From positions 124,001-188,000 of the forward strand of contig JAJNNX010000045.1 of assembly GCA_023159155.1 (NCBI GenBank): a DNA stretch of 64,000 nt. The letters are read 5' to 3'. The notes beneath the pieces were generated by a model. The model was not told where the DNA came from. It ran no database searches and worked only from the letters and a program-made list of their open reading frames with translations. Position 1 is the first letter of the stretch; every line of letters starts with the position of its first letter. Position numbers and translations under genes: made by a program. Shown piece after piece: positions 1-10,986 of this stretch. The stretch comes from Ustulina deusta (Eukaryota > Ascomycota > Sordariomycetes > Xylariales > Xylariaceae).

Positions 1-30
1 TATGGTTTTAGTGTCAACCTGCGTCCCGTC

Positions 31-1368
31 ATGTCTCGGCCAAAATTTGCTCTCGTTACTGGGTTAGTCTCTTCCTCTCTTATTTACTCTTAAAGTCTTC
101 AGTTACCATGATCGATCTGCTCATTATCTTTATTATTATTAGCTGTGGCCAAGGTGGTATTGGGGAGGCGCTTGTTAAACAGTATCGGAACCATGGTGTA
201 CACGCTATCGCCACTATTCTTCCATCCGAAGCAAGCGATCACCTCACGCAGGCGGGCATCTCATGGTTTTACTTAGATGTGACGAGTGATGATTCGGTAG
301 CAGGTCTCGAGGAGAGTGTTGCCAATCTTACCGGCGGCTTTCTCGACATATTAGTGAATAACGCGTATGTTATCCCCTCGCGTCTTTGATATAACGCAGC
401 ACCGTACTTACAATAGAATACCAAGTGGAATTGGTAAGACAACACGATCTTGCCTGTTGTAACCATCCGCAATGCCGGCTCCAGACTGAAGGCTTTTCTC
501 CAGCATACACCATGCCTGCTATTGACACAGATGTCGGGGAGGTTTCTCATATGTTTGATGTCAATGTATTCGGGCCAATGAGAATGGTTCGCCATTTCCA
601 TGGTTGTCTCATCAAAACGCAGGGAACCGTAATGAATATCGGGTCCGTGGGCGGGATCGTCCCCTATGTCTACGGATGTAAGTTCAAAGCCAGGGTAGGG
701 GTGTTGAATAAAGAGTCACACTGATCAGCCATAGCTTCGTACAACGCTTCAAAGGCAGCACTCCAGCATTGGTCGAATACTCTACGAGTAGAGATGGCGC
801 CACTTGGGTAAGGGTTCATGGGCCGGCACACAAGATGTGTGAGAAGTGACCGAAGCTATAAATAACTGATCATGAACTCCAGCGTCAATGTCATAACTGT
901 GAGGTGCCATCTTCAGCTCTTACGAACTTTGAGTAGCTGATGTAGCATGCAACAACTAAAGATTATATCGGGGGAGATTGGGACAAATATACTCAAAAGA
1001 GATGCACAACGAGAACTCCCAAAAGGTCCGTCGGTATGCTTTTTGGGGTTTTTTTCAACTATCTAACCTCAATTTTGCAGAATCGTACATGTCTCCCCTC
1101 GCCTCTGAGTTTAGACAGCACGTACAGAGAAGGCCAAGTAGAATCCCATTTTTAATATCGGAAAACAATAATACTTCTATTCACTGACGACCCATTTCAA
1201 GATACTACAGACCGCTTCGAATATAGCAGTCAAGTCGTTCGTCAGAGCCTCAAGTCGTCTCCACCATCATGGTTCTGGTATGGGAAGACAAGTGCAATAG
1301 TTCGTTTTTTGGATACCTTTGCGTTTCGCGCGATCTGGGTATGCCTTATTCAAAGGTGCCAATGTTAA
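31..1368 (+). CDS. AYR1-like short-chain dehydrogenase/reductase (nine exons)
   Basis: Classical SDR of about 270 aa, resembling fungal 1-acyldihydroxyacetone-phosphate reductases (AYR1), which reduce acyl-DHAP with NADPH on ER or lipid-droplet membranes. Model: 31-62, 143-364, 426-433, 504-677, 735-807, 883-898, 962-1025, 1081-1137, 1202-1368; phases sum to 271 codons. Visible motifs are the nucleotide-binding TGCGQGGIG, NNAG, the Ser of the GSVGG loop and the catalytic YNASK. The end matches the family's hydrophobic tail (WFWYGKTSAIVRFLDTF). Read without splicing, exon 2 runs into a stop, which suggests a pseudogene. An 8-nt exon at 426-433 restores the expected NNAGIAYTMPA. Exons 6-9 are less certain than 1-5. 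AYR1-like SDRs also occur as tailoring enzymes in metabolite clusters, so a lipid role is not assured. It lies at the left edge of an oxidoreductase group. Confidence 0.72.
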
Positions 1369-2077
1369 AATCAAGAGCAGAACTAATCAATGTATTCTAA
1401 GGACTATATATTCTGGAACGATTTCAATCTACGGAAGCTTAGGGATGCCACTCTACACCGCGCAGAAACGGTTAAGAAAGACTGATGAGCGTTCTCGCAC
1501 GTTGTTCTTGGTGAAATGAATGGTATATGAGCGTTGCATTCAGCTTGACTACATATGAGTGAAGGTGGGAAGACTCATTATATTATACACGAACCATGCC
1601 CTTAGTGCCCTTGATCTTGTACAGTACATGAAGTGACTCCTTGACACAATTCACTTTCAACAGCTCTCTAATACACGTGGCTCAATCTCGACGATGAGAA
1701 AGCGTTCCCACGTTGCACTTGATCTAGCGCATTCTAAGAACCATACTCATTGAAGTCTGTTTCATTGCTACCGCCATAGTGAAGTAGTCTAATATGGCCA
1801 ATCTCTACTTCTGTGGTGTTAGGATTGTAGTAGCTTAGATAGAGACTAACAGGGTCATCAGGTGTTTGAAGACAGAATGCGGCGTGCAACTGTGCTTTAA
1901 CGAAACGGAAGGAAAAGCTATATTAACAGAAGTTGCCCAAATTTTAATTGCAGAGGAACCGTGTAGGGTCCAGCGTTTAGTGTCTAAGACTCGAACAATA
2001 GCAAATTGCATCGTGTAAAGTCTTATTACTACTATGAGCTACCTCGCGTTTGGGTTCGTCGAATCCACTAAAGCTCA
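1369..2077. other. intergenic, no gene seen
   Basis: About 0.7 kb between the convergent AYR1-like SDR and the cupin gene. Only short unsupported open frames are present, with no recognisable protein motif or repeat. It should carry both 3' ends. Confidence 0.6.
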
Positions 2078-2807
2078 TCACTCCTCCTGAGTATGGTACT
2101 TCTCAAGCCAGTCAAGATAGCCGACTAGCTTTGTCCCGTTTACAACCACGTCTTTCGCATCAAGAATGACATACAACATGCGGCCTGGCAGAGTACCGTT
2201 GCCGGTAACATTGCGCCACGCATGCGCTCCGGCGCGATTGATACTAACGTCCCCCTGACGCATTATTTTCGTCTCCCCGGAGTCCAGCGTCAGCTCGAAC
2301 TCGCCCTCTAGAACAACACCATAGTCGATAGAGATGGCACGGTGGAGTGGAGAGCGAACGCCTGGGCCAAAATCTACCATGCGCACAACACTTCCGTTAC
2401 GATAGTGCAATGGTGGCTGTTCATATGAGTCAGCGCGAGGTGCAACAAAGGTAGATACACATTAACGGAGGTAAGAGTCAAGCAAAAATCAGGCATGCAG
2501 CTAGATAAGAGCGCTTCCTCTGTAAGGTCATCGTCAACATACTCACCTCCTTTTCCTTGGCATGTTTGATATCGACATTATCATTCAAGTCCACTGGGGT
2601 CTCCATCGTGGAGTAGAGAATGTTGGCGATTGCTTGTTGCTCCCCCATAAGAGAGTGGTGGTCACCACAGTCCGTAGTTAGGAAGATAGTCTTGCCCTCA
2701 TCATTGTGGCCGGTGATATGCCGAACAGTTCGGCGAAGTCCGGGTGCCGGGAAGCCCTGCGTAATGTATCCAACTGAGGGACCTGCCTCAGATTCTTGTG
2801 CGGGCAT
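2078..2807 (-). CDS. cupin-domain protein
   Basis: Small single-cupin protein of 199 aa from two exons (2807-2547 and 2416-2078) with a GTGAGT donor and CAG acceptor; both exons are in phase 0. The C-terminal half is a cupin_2 barrel: motif 1 lies around SPLHRAISIDYGVVLEGE, followed by GDVSINRAGAHAWRN as motif 2. One His in each motif could bind a metal, but the usual HxH pair in motif 1 is reduced to a single His, so metal dependence is uncertain. The N-terminal half (GPSVGYITQGFPAPGLRRTV) is typical of fungal cupin proteins near oxidoreductase clusters. No signal peptide. It shares strand with the SDR and FAD oxidase to its right. The substrate is unknown; an isomerase, dioxygenase or cyclase role is possible but not shown. 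Confidence 0.82.
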
Positions 2808-3380
2808 GGCGACGAGAATTGTTTGGAAGCGATGAACTCGATAATATGCGTGATACTAGGCAAGGCTCGATAAGGTCGAAAGACACACGGGCCAGGTCTG
2901 AATACCTAATATACACTTGGAAGGCGACTACCTACGCGTAACTCTGTGGTGTATTGCATTATGAAATCAATAAGTTGTTCTTATTCAAGAGGCGAGTTGT
3001 TCTGTTACTTGGAGATACAACCAAGCTACATTGGCCTAATTACCACCTAATGTAAGTACCTAATTAGTAGGGTGCGATGCGCGCGGCTAGGTACTGTGAT
3101 GACTGCATATGAGGTGAATGAGAACGATAATTATCTATGATGCGAATGGCTACAGATACGGTATTTACTGGGGGGTGCAATGCGCTGCAACGTCGGACTG
3201 CACCATCTGCACTCAGCCTGCATCATTCTGGTTACACAAGCCAGGTCAACTGGCGGAATGCCATCTACATATATAGGAGTAAGCAGGTCGGCTCCGCCAA
3301 TTTCGAAGAATAAAACCTGCCCGATTCAGGAAGCTTGGTGGAACAGAGGTGCATGGTTGCTCCAAGTACGAACTTCGATT
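2808..3380. other. intergenic, promoter side of the cupin gene
   Basis: About 570 bases separating the cupin start from the 3' end of the next minus-strand SDR. No motif-bearing frame was found. Short TACCTAATTAG-like stretches occur near 3056. Confidence 0.5.
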
Positions 3381-4435
3381 CTAGACATGACAGGTCAGGG
3401 TTGTACCGCCGTCAATAATGAAAGCGGACCCGGTCACATAGCTAGCTCTAGGACTACTCAAGAATAACACCACGTCGGCGACTTCATCAGGCTGTGCCAT
3501 CCTTCCACATGGAACGTAGTTCTCTATCATTTCTTTCAACCCCTGAACCTGAGCTACCGCTCGCTGCACCATGCCTGTATCCACCCACGATGGACACACA
3601 CAGTTTACCCTAATCCCGTGAGCTGCACAGTCAAGGGCTGAAAACTTGTGTTAGTTTTCTGGCATGCAAGCAAGATGATCGGTTTCGGTCTAAAAAAACT
3701 AAAAAAACTACAGACCTGCATTCTTGCCCAGTCCTAGGACTGCATGTTTCGACGTCGTATATTGTATCATGGCCGGTTGGGCCGCGAAGGATGCCGTTGA
3801 TGCCATGATCACGATGGACCCACGCGTAGAGCCTCGCCGGGGGAATCTTATATCGTACATCCTGGGCTCCTGGGTTTTCATGATGGCGGAGACTTCCCGT
3901 GTGACGTAAAATGTACCCGTGACATTGACGTCCATGAAACGACGGAACTCGAAGGATTCGGCTTCCGCAGTCTCAAGTGCCCGTGTCACTCCAATCTGGA
4001 TATCGTGCCCCAAGATAGGCAGGCCGTCAGTCTCCGGCTCGTGTATATCGTATCATCGGCACTTACTCCTGCACAGTTAACGCAGTAGTCAATGCGCGGA
4101 AAAAGCGCAGTCATCCTTGATGCCGCGACCTTGACTGACTCCTCCACTGCTACATCAACCTGGATGGCTTCGACGCTGAAGTGCGGCGTTGTTGACTTCG
4201 TCTTGCATAGCTCTGCAACTTCCTTGGCCGTGTCCAAGTTGATATCGGCTATGAGGATGCCCGCCGCACCCTCTTCCGCAAATGCGAGAGCGCAAGCCTT
4301 ACCGATCCCATCACCTAATCCGTTGAGGTTTTCTTGTGAGTTCCTAATCGCCCAAATATGCCGCAACTTCGGGTAAACGGAAAGACAGTCAAACGTACCT
4401 CCACCCACAATGAAAGCATATCCGCTGATATTCAT
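3381..4435 (-). CDS. classical short-chain dehydrogenase/reductase
   Basis: SDR of 273 aa in four exons: 4435-4399, 4314-4067, 3995-3716, 3637-3381, with donors GTACGT, GTAAGT, GTCTGT and phases summing to 274 codons. The nucleotide-binding motif GGGDGIG is formed across the first splice junction. An Asp at the end of beta-2 (LIADIN) suggests NAD(H) preference. NCAG, the Ser of IVIMASTAS and the catalytic YTTSK follow, then the PSWVDTGM loop and a C-terminal [13 protein letters not shown] typical of classical oxidoreductases acting on small alcohols or ketones. Start chosen at 4435 because upstream in-frame codons lack family similarity. It probably acts with the neighbouring FAD oxidase and cupin; the substrate is unknown. 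Confidence 0.85.
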
Positions 4436-5074
4436 TTCCTCTGATCCTCGGTCTGCTCCTTCTGCCGTGTAGAAAGAGCGGGGGTTTTTCGGTGGCAAGT
4501 AACAGAGGATGTGAGATTGCCGGTGCCTAGCCTGCTGCCTGCTTATATCTTTATAACTGTACTCCAAAAATCATCGACTTTGCGTATGTAAGACTGCTGC
4601 ACGCCTCATGATCGTACTAGTAGAAAAGATGATCTCATTGAGTGGGGCAGATAGAGTGCCGGCCACATAATGAGATGCAGATGTTTCTGTCACGGCTGCG
4701 GCGCTCGGGACTAATACTGTTGGAATATATGCCTTATTATGAAAACCCCGAGGGTATAATGTTGTAATTCCGAACTCATGAGGCACAAAACGCCTACGTA
4801 CATCAACCAATTGTATACTTGCATTTCTGCCTGATACCATACCTGCCCCGTGCTAGCACCAATAATATTAAAAGGGGATTAGAGATGAAGCTGGGTCATT
4901 CTTTTAGAAAAGAAGGCAATCAAGTCTATAGTATATGAACTGTTAAAACGAAATCTACAGCTCCAGCGCCTCTTGACACTAAAGCAGTATTTCAGCATGA
5001 ACAAATACATAATAGAAGTGGCCGTTTCAATAAACAACCCTCTCTTAGTAATCAAAGGCTCATTGCATATATGC
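4436..5074. other. intergenic, promoter side of the SDR
   Basis: About 640 bases between two minus-strand genes. Only shadow open frames; no motif or repeat recognised. Confidence 0.5.
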
Positions 5075-6822
5075 TCATGGATACCTTGTGGGTATTGCAT
5101 GCTGGAAAGAGAAGACATTGTCGGGGTCCCATCTCCGTTTCATATTTGCTAGCCGGGGTAGCTTCTCGCGCCCGTAGATAGACTCAATAGGCTCATCACC
5201 ATGAGCATAGTTGAGGTAGACCGTAAGCCCAGGATACCCAGATGTTCGTGAGATATCGCTCCTGATCTCGGGGCCAAGTTTCGATGCGGCTCTGGTTGTA
5301 GCAACGTTCCTGCTGCTGTCCAATGTGAATACCAGTGCACTGATCGCAGACCGTATTATTAGCCTCAAGCAACGTGTATAATTGCGCAAATGTCGACTTA
5401 CAAATGCGCCAAAGCATCTCTCCAGGGGTATGCCGTTGACTCTGCGGGCACAGCTAGCGCTGCCTGGTTGGGGAAAGTTTCGACCTGCATGCTTGTGGAG
5501 CGCGCATCCGGGTGGTCAATGAGAAAGCGTGTGAGCTTCTCAAATACCGTTTGGAGAGTGTTTGCTGAGATTTTGCGCACCGTGGCTGCATAGTGGTCAC
5601 GGACCTTACCAGCCTCGCAAAGAGCGGCGTCGAACTGTCCGAAGCCCTGACTGGCGGTGATACGATTCCACGGAACCATTCTAGCGGAAATATTAAGTGC
5701 GTCAAGGCTCAACACCGGCGCCAGAATCTTGCGACCTTCATCTTCGAGGCCCATGTATATCCAGTTACCCAGGACCATAGACTGTGTGCCGTTTGCGGCG
5801 TATATTGTTAGAACTGTTTTATGACTCAGTGGCATGCATCGTATCACGAAATACTTACAGAATTGTACTCTTCGTCCCAAGTTAGGGCAGTAATCTGCGC
5901 TAGATTCGCGGGCAAGGAGCCATTTCCATGGTAAGACTCTAGAAGGTCGAAATAAACAGAGCTTTTATTGGCGGGCAGAGATACGTCGACTATGAAAACC
6001 TGTTGTAGTTGGTCGGGATGGTCGGATATTTTGTGGATCTTGTAAGTGGCTGATACGACGATACCAAAGTTCGCGCCTGCGCCACGAATGGCCCAGAATA
6101 GATCTGGGTAAGAAGTCTTAGAGACGGTGAGGAGTCGTCCATCAGCGGTGATGAGACGCAGAGACACCAGGGCGTCGATAGCCATACCAAACACGCCGGT
6201 AAAGCGCCCAATACCGCCGCCAACAGTTACCCCAACGTATCCAGGACAGCTGCAGGAGCCCTGTTCTGTATTAACACAAAAATGAGCCACGGTTCTTTTT
6301 TTTGTAAGCCATCTGCGTGTCGAACACTCACGCATGACAAACCCCGCCTCGTAGACGGAATCAAGTAATTGTCCTTGGCGAACACCCCCGCCAATGGTGA
6401 GAGTCTCTCTGTCTGAGTCCACCACGACTTGGTCAAATTGGCTGAGATCGATTGCTAAGCCATCATGCAGCTGTGCTAGTGTCGTGCTCACGCTGTGTCT
6501 CCCCCCAGTGACGAGAAACTGGATATTGTTGCGGGTTGCTAAGCGGACCTAAAATTAATAAGTACATGGAGCACAGGATATTGAATGCTTCCAGCATACA
6601 TACACTTTTCATCAAATCCTTCTCTGTTCCTGGACTTATCACCGCCGAGTAGGTGGGAGCACCCACAACCGTCCATCTTTCCGTCACATTGGCGAACCCT
6701 GGTTCGCCACGAACGTGAAAGGTAGTCTGCGCAGACCAGACATTATTTCTGAATACAGTGGCAACGTCCAGACAAAAACTAGTAGGGAGGGCCAAAAGCC
6801 ACAGCCAACGAAGTGACGTCAT
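5075..6822 (-). CDS. secreted FAD-linked oxidoreductase, berberine-bridge (BBE) type
   Basis: FAD-dependent oxidase of about 507 aa in five exons: 6822-6604, 6548-6332, 6265-5855, 5813-5402, 5339-5075. A hydrophobic N-terminus (SLRWLWLLALPTSFCLD) predicts a signal peptide. The PCMH-type FAD domain shows VTGGRHS, whose His is the usual covalent FAD attachment site, then GSCSCPGYVGVTVGGGIGR, where a Cys may give the second covalent bond. The C-terminus has the BBE signature around YLNYAHGDEP and WDPDNVFSF. The third intron is problematic. The obvious GTAAGT donor (5858) leaves the frame off by one; a weaker GTATTT donor four bases on restores it but gives an intron of only 41 nt. A one-base lesion is the alternative. 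Such enzymes commonly do oxidative cyclisation or dehydrogenation in secondary metabolism. Confidence 0.82.
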
Positions 6823-7933
6823 TGGTAGAGATCTGCGTATTTATGTGAATCCTAAAGAGATTGGTTGAAGGCGGTCTACTCCTCGTCGGCGACTTCTCGT
6901 AGACATCATTCGCCTCACTTGGCGTAAACACAGAACTTATAGTGGCGATAATCAATCGTAAGTGGAGGTTGTGGGCAGAATATGTCCTTGCGACCTGAAT
7001 CCCTCCATCCACCTCGGGCTATGCCTTGAGCAGAAAATGTAGCATCACTTCTTCACAGGTTCTATTTTGATAGTTGCTGCCTACTCCTATTCCATGCGTG
7101 AAGCTGAATCTCCAAGCTTGAGCTACGGGAGTTATTATTAGTGTTCGTCCTGATTACTGTAGTTTGTCTACACCGATGAGGCAACACACAGTTAGGGGGC
7201 TTGTAAAGGATCGTACATGTAAAAGAGGCTTTTTTGAGCGGATAGATCGACCATTCTGATGGACCGTAGTGACCTAACTAAAACGTCTACCTAGTGTGTG
7301 CCCTGAGTGGCGGAGTATAACTTTGACCACGCGTTGTGCCGCATGTAAATGTAACATGGCACTGAGATGGATGCCGGGCTACATCTATGTGGAACAGCTA
7401 CCGTGCGAGACTGGATCTGAGAACTCGTATTTGGAGTGCAGCTGGTTGGGGGCCGCACATATTGACGGCCTCATTGATCTTCGCGACCAGATAATTAGAA
7501 TCTAATTAGGTAGTATTGCCGTTTTATCCCTGAAAGGCTCCTAAGAGAGCATATAGACTTTTAGCACCTTACGGGAAAATTATGCATAGTTCGAGTATAT
7601 TTTCCAAACCCTAGCTCAGCCCTTGTTCTCTTTGGAGCTCGTAGGGCTATGTGCGCATTTCGCTTGATAGGGTTGTAGTTGCTACCCTATGTTGTAACGA
7701 ATCTGGTTGATGAGGTAGCTAGCTACCTAGGTAATACCTTTTGGGTCTACGCGCTGTCTGTCTTTTCATTCTCCCGTTTTATTTCCTTCCTGTCGGTGAT
7801 CTATCCAACTTTATTTTCGTTCGATCCTGATCGGAAACCTGATCTTGTTCCAGTCCTCGCGCTCAAATTAATTTTCCAGTGGCCTGATAAACGACGCCAA
7901 CTGCAACCGCCTTCTACATACGTTAATATCACG
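6823..7933. promoter_or_regulatory. divergent promoter region between FAD oxidase and SDR
   Basis: About 1.1 kb between two divergently transcribed oxidoreductase genes, so it should hold both promoters and could co-regulate them. No specific binding site is claimed. An open frame runs in from 7679 but its N-terminal part lacks SDR similarity, so the start at 7934 was preferred. Confidence 0.45.
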
Positions 7934-9034
7934 ATGTCTTCATTTGACGTTTCGCCCGAGAAGTATGCGACCATGTCGCACTGGTTCAAGAGGCAGCTCT
8001 TCGAGCACCCAACTGCTGTCTCGGCCCGCGATGTTGACCTGAGTGGGAAGACGGCAATCGTCACAGGGGCAAACCAGGGCATTGGCTTGGAAATCTCTCG
8101 GCAGCTCCTGGGTCTTGGACTTGGGAAGCTCATCATCGCAGTACGAGATGAAGTAAAAGGCCAAGCTGCAGCCGAGCAGCTTAACAAAGGGAGGAGCCCG
8201 CACACAGCGACCATCGAGGTGTGGAAGCTGGATATGTTGGCCTACGATTCAATTACCAGCTTCGCACGGCGCGCATCTGAACTTGAGCGATTGGACATTG
8301 TCGTCCTTAATGCTGGAATATTCAGAATTGCCATGCACATCAATCCATCAACTGGACACGAAGAAGACATTCAAACCAACTACATATCCCTTGTGCTCCT
8401 CCTTACTCTACTTCTGCCCACGCTCAGGGCCAAGAAGTCAACGGCTTTGCCTGGCAAGATCACTATTGTCTCATCGGACACGTCCGGCATGACCAAGTTT
8501 AAGGAGAGGGATGCCGACCCTCTGCTGGGCGCGCTCGATGATAAAACTGCGCCGTGGGACATGCAGGAACGGTACGGCACTTCAAAGTTGCTCGGCCAGC
8601 TCTTCCTGACAGAGGTGGCGAAGAAGATCTCCCCGCCTGTAGCCATCATCAACGCAGCCTGCCCGGGACTCTGCCATTCGTCGGGTTTGTCCCGGGATGC
8701 TCATGACAGCGCGCTAAAATACCCCCTTGCAATCTACTTCCGGCTATTTGGCCGAGCTCCCGCTGTTGGCGCACGTGTTGTGGTCAATGCTGCCACTAGC
8801 CAGGGGGAGGCGTCGCACGGCCAAGTCGTGGATGGCGACCGGCTCAGACCGTAAGTACTATGCATAATCGTCATATCCAGCTTGAAGACCGCATGACTAA
8901 TGGGAAACAGCATGGCGCCTTTTGTGTATACAGAGCAGGGAAGAAATGTTGCACAAAGGTTGTGGAAGGAGACAATGGACGAGTTGGCATTCGCCAACGT
9001 TGAGAATATCATTCAAGAACTTGGTAACAAGTAA
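7934..9034 (+). CDS. retinol-dehydrogenase-like SDR
   Basis: SDR of 346 aa in two exons (7934-8850 and 8911-9034; GTAAGT donor, CAG acceptor). Glycine motif TGANQGIG at about residue 46, LDIVVLNAGI, the Ser-containing KITIVSSDTSG, and catalytic YGTSK around residue 218, preceded by a stretch of 17 residues rich in acidic and hydrophobic side chains. The layout matches the WW-oxidoreductase/retinol-dehydrogenase-like family frequent in fungal metabolite clusters, which reduce or oxidise a ketone/alcohol with NADP(H). The reading frame is open upstream to 7679, but family similarity begins near MSSFDVSPEKYA, so that ATG was chosen. The substrate is unknown. It is transcribed away from the FAD oxidase. 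Confidence 0.86.
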
Positions 9035-10986
9035 TCTGGCCGGGATTGATCGTGGAATCATCAGGCACAGTGAAGCTGGAAGCAATGCGGGTCTAAGGCA
9101 ATGGAGGGTTAATCATAATGGTTTATTTTGCTTAGGAGCCTACCTCCTTTCTACAGGATTGAGCTCTTGCTGTGCATTTCTTGTAAACTGCTGGTTATTT
9201 GCTATACGCAGATTCTGTAGCATCGGATGAACTGCCTACCAGTCCGAGGTACTGCACATTGGCTGCCCATGCAGGCTTCAGCTATACACCCTAACTAAAC
9301 GAGGTAGGTATAGTTTCTACTGAAAGCAAGCCTACTACTTGTGCAGTATCGTCTCTGTATTCGCGCAAGCACTGGTAGGAGCTTTACTATGGCAACTACT
9401 TTCTTTTTCCTTTATCTGTATACCTACATGCAGAAGGATATGTATATCCGCAGCACACTTCAGGGCATAATGTAGTGTGGGAACGCATGTATTGGGGCGG
9501 CGTGAACATGTTAGGCAGATCGATGCGCTGGAGCCTAGGCATACGCGCTTCGTAGAGTAGCCTACCTACTACTGCCCAAACTGGAAATAACAACAACAGA
9601 AATAACTACCTACTACTATCTACAGCGATCTACTATTGGTTTAGGGAGACCGGTCGGCGAATTGCGCGATGAGTAGAAGATGTAGGTATGTTGTAGCAGG
9701 TGGGATGTGCTGTGGGGCACCTGTAGGTCTGTAGAATCCTGCCGCGGACTTAAACTAGGTACCCGAAGTCGAGACGAGGTACATATCTGTACTTCGCCGG
9801 ATCCCGCCGGTACACATGCTGTTGGTGACAAACATGCCCTGCCGACCGTCAGAGTATTGCATACCTAGGTAGTTTCTGGGCACGGATAGATGACTTCGGG
9901 CAAGGGCCTATTCATTTGCATCATGGTCACATAGAAGGAATGCATATTGCTGATACACTTAGTGAGGCAATACAGGAAGTATGTACGCGGCAGGTCTTCG
10001 GAGCAAGGGATGTAATAGTTTGAGGGGAAATGGAGCCAGAGGCTGAGAGGTTGCATGCTTGACTACATCGTTGGCTGCTGTCTTCTGCATGGATACATGT
10101 AAGTCTGTCTGTCCCATGCACGACCAATTTAAAAGAAGGTTGAATCATATCGGGTGAGATCTTGCGGACACTAGACTAGCGCCCCCCTGTTGATGCATGG
10201 GATGCTCAGAGCCTCACGCGGGGGCATCAAGGCGGGAGTAGAGAATTTTGTTCTACAGTAAGTACCTACCTAGTAGTAAGCACTCACCGACTATACAGCG
10301 CACGCATAATGTAACATGTAGCTGTGAAGATGTGGCACAATACATTACAGTACCTAAGGTATAGGTAGGGACTAGGTACTCGCCTGGTGGACTGTTGATA
10401 TGGGAACTGATGTCCTGTCACAGTCCTACATAGGACGACGCACGGGGCACTGGCCCACTATGGGTATGTCACCCCATCCACTCTCCAGGCAACAGAATAT
10501 CGCCAAGTACATACACTCTTCTTACCTCTCCCTCTCCCACTCTCATGAGGTTGAGATCCTCCCTCGTTCGTGCAGTGGGGCCAGGTCTCCTGCTTTGATG
10601 CGTATAGGTACCTAGGTACTTAACCCGACGGTGCAGATAACTTACTATCGTTACTTCAGTAACAAAAAATGTAGGCACTGCAACCAAGTAACACATGCAA
10701 GCCGGAAAGAAAAGAAAAGAGAGCCAAAAACTAGCAGCCGCGTAAGATAGTAGTCTATTTGCAACGTATGCTAGGCTTTGGTGACGGCCACCGTGATCGT
10801 CTTATATACCCCCATCTCGCGATAACCTAGAGTGCCTGGGAAGTGTAGAAAGTAGCAACACTAGGGAGGACTTGTAACATCTACATATAGGCAATAGAGT
10901 TGAATGATCAGTTGTGACGCGGAGACGCTCCGGCTCTTTCTTGACCCTGGTATCTCGTCCATGGGGGTTTTAAAGGCTAACCACAT
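9035..10986. other. intergenic region rich in TACCTAGGTA-type palindromes
   Basis: Nearly 2 kb without a supportable gene, lying between the 3' ends of the convergent SDR and rhodopsin-like genes. It contains many CCTACCTA, TAGGTAGG and TACCTAGG words (near 9302, 9562, 9606, 9862, 10261, 10351 and 10607), often as inverted pairs. Short open frames have no protein-family features. Confidence 0.6.

Noticed and set aside
108..389. AYR1-like SDR as a pseudogene because of the stop after exon 2
   Set aside because: A consistent nine-exon model with an 8-nt exon restores all catalytic motifs in phase.
7679..7933. Extended N-terminus for the retinol-dehydrogenase-like SDR
   Set aside because: The extra residues show no family similarity and the ATG at 7934 gives a normal family length.
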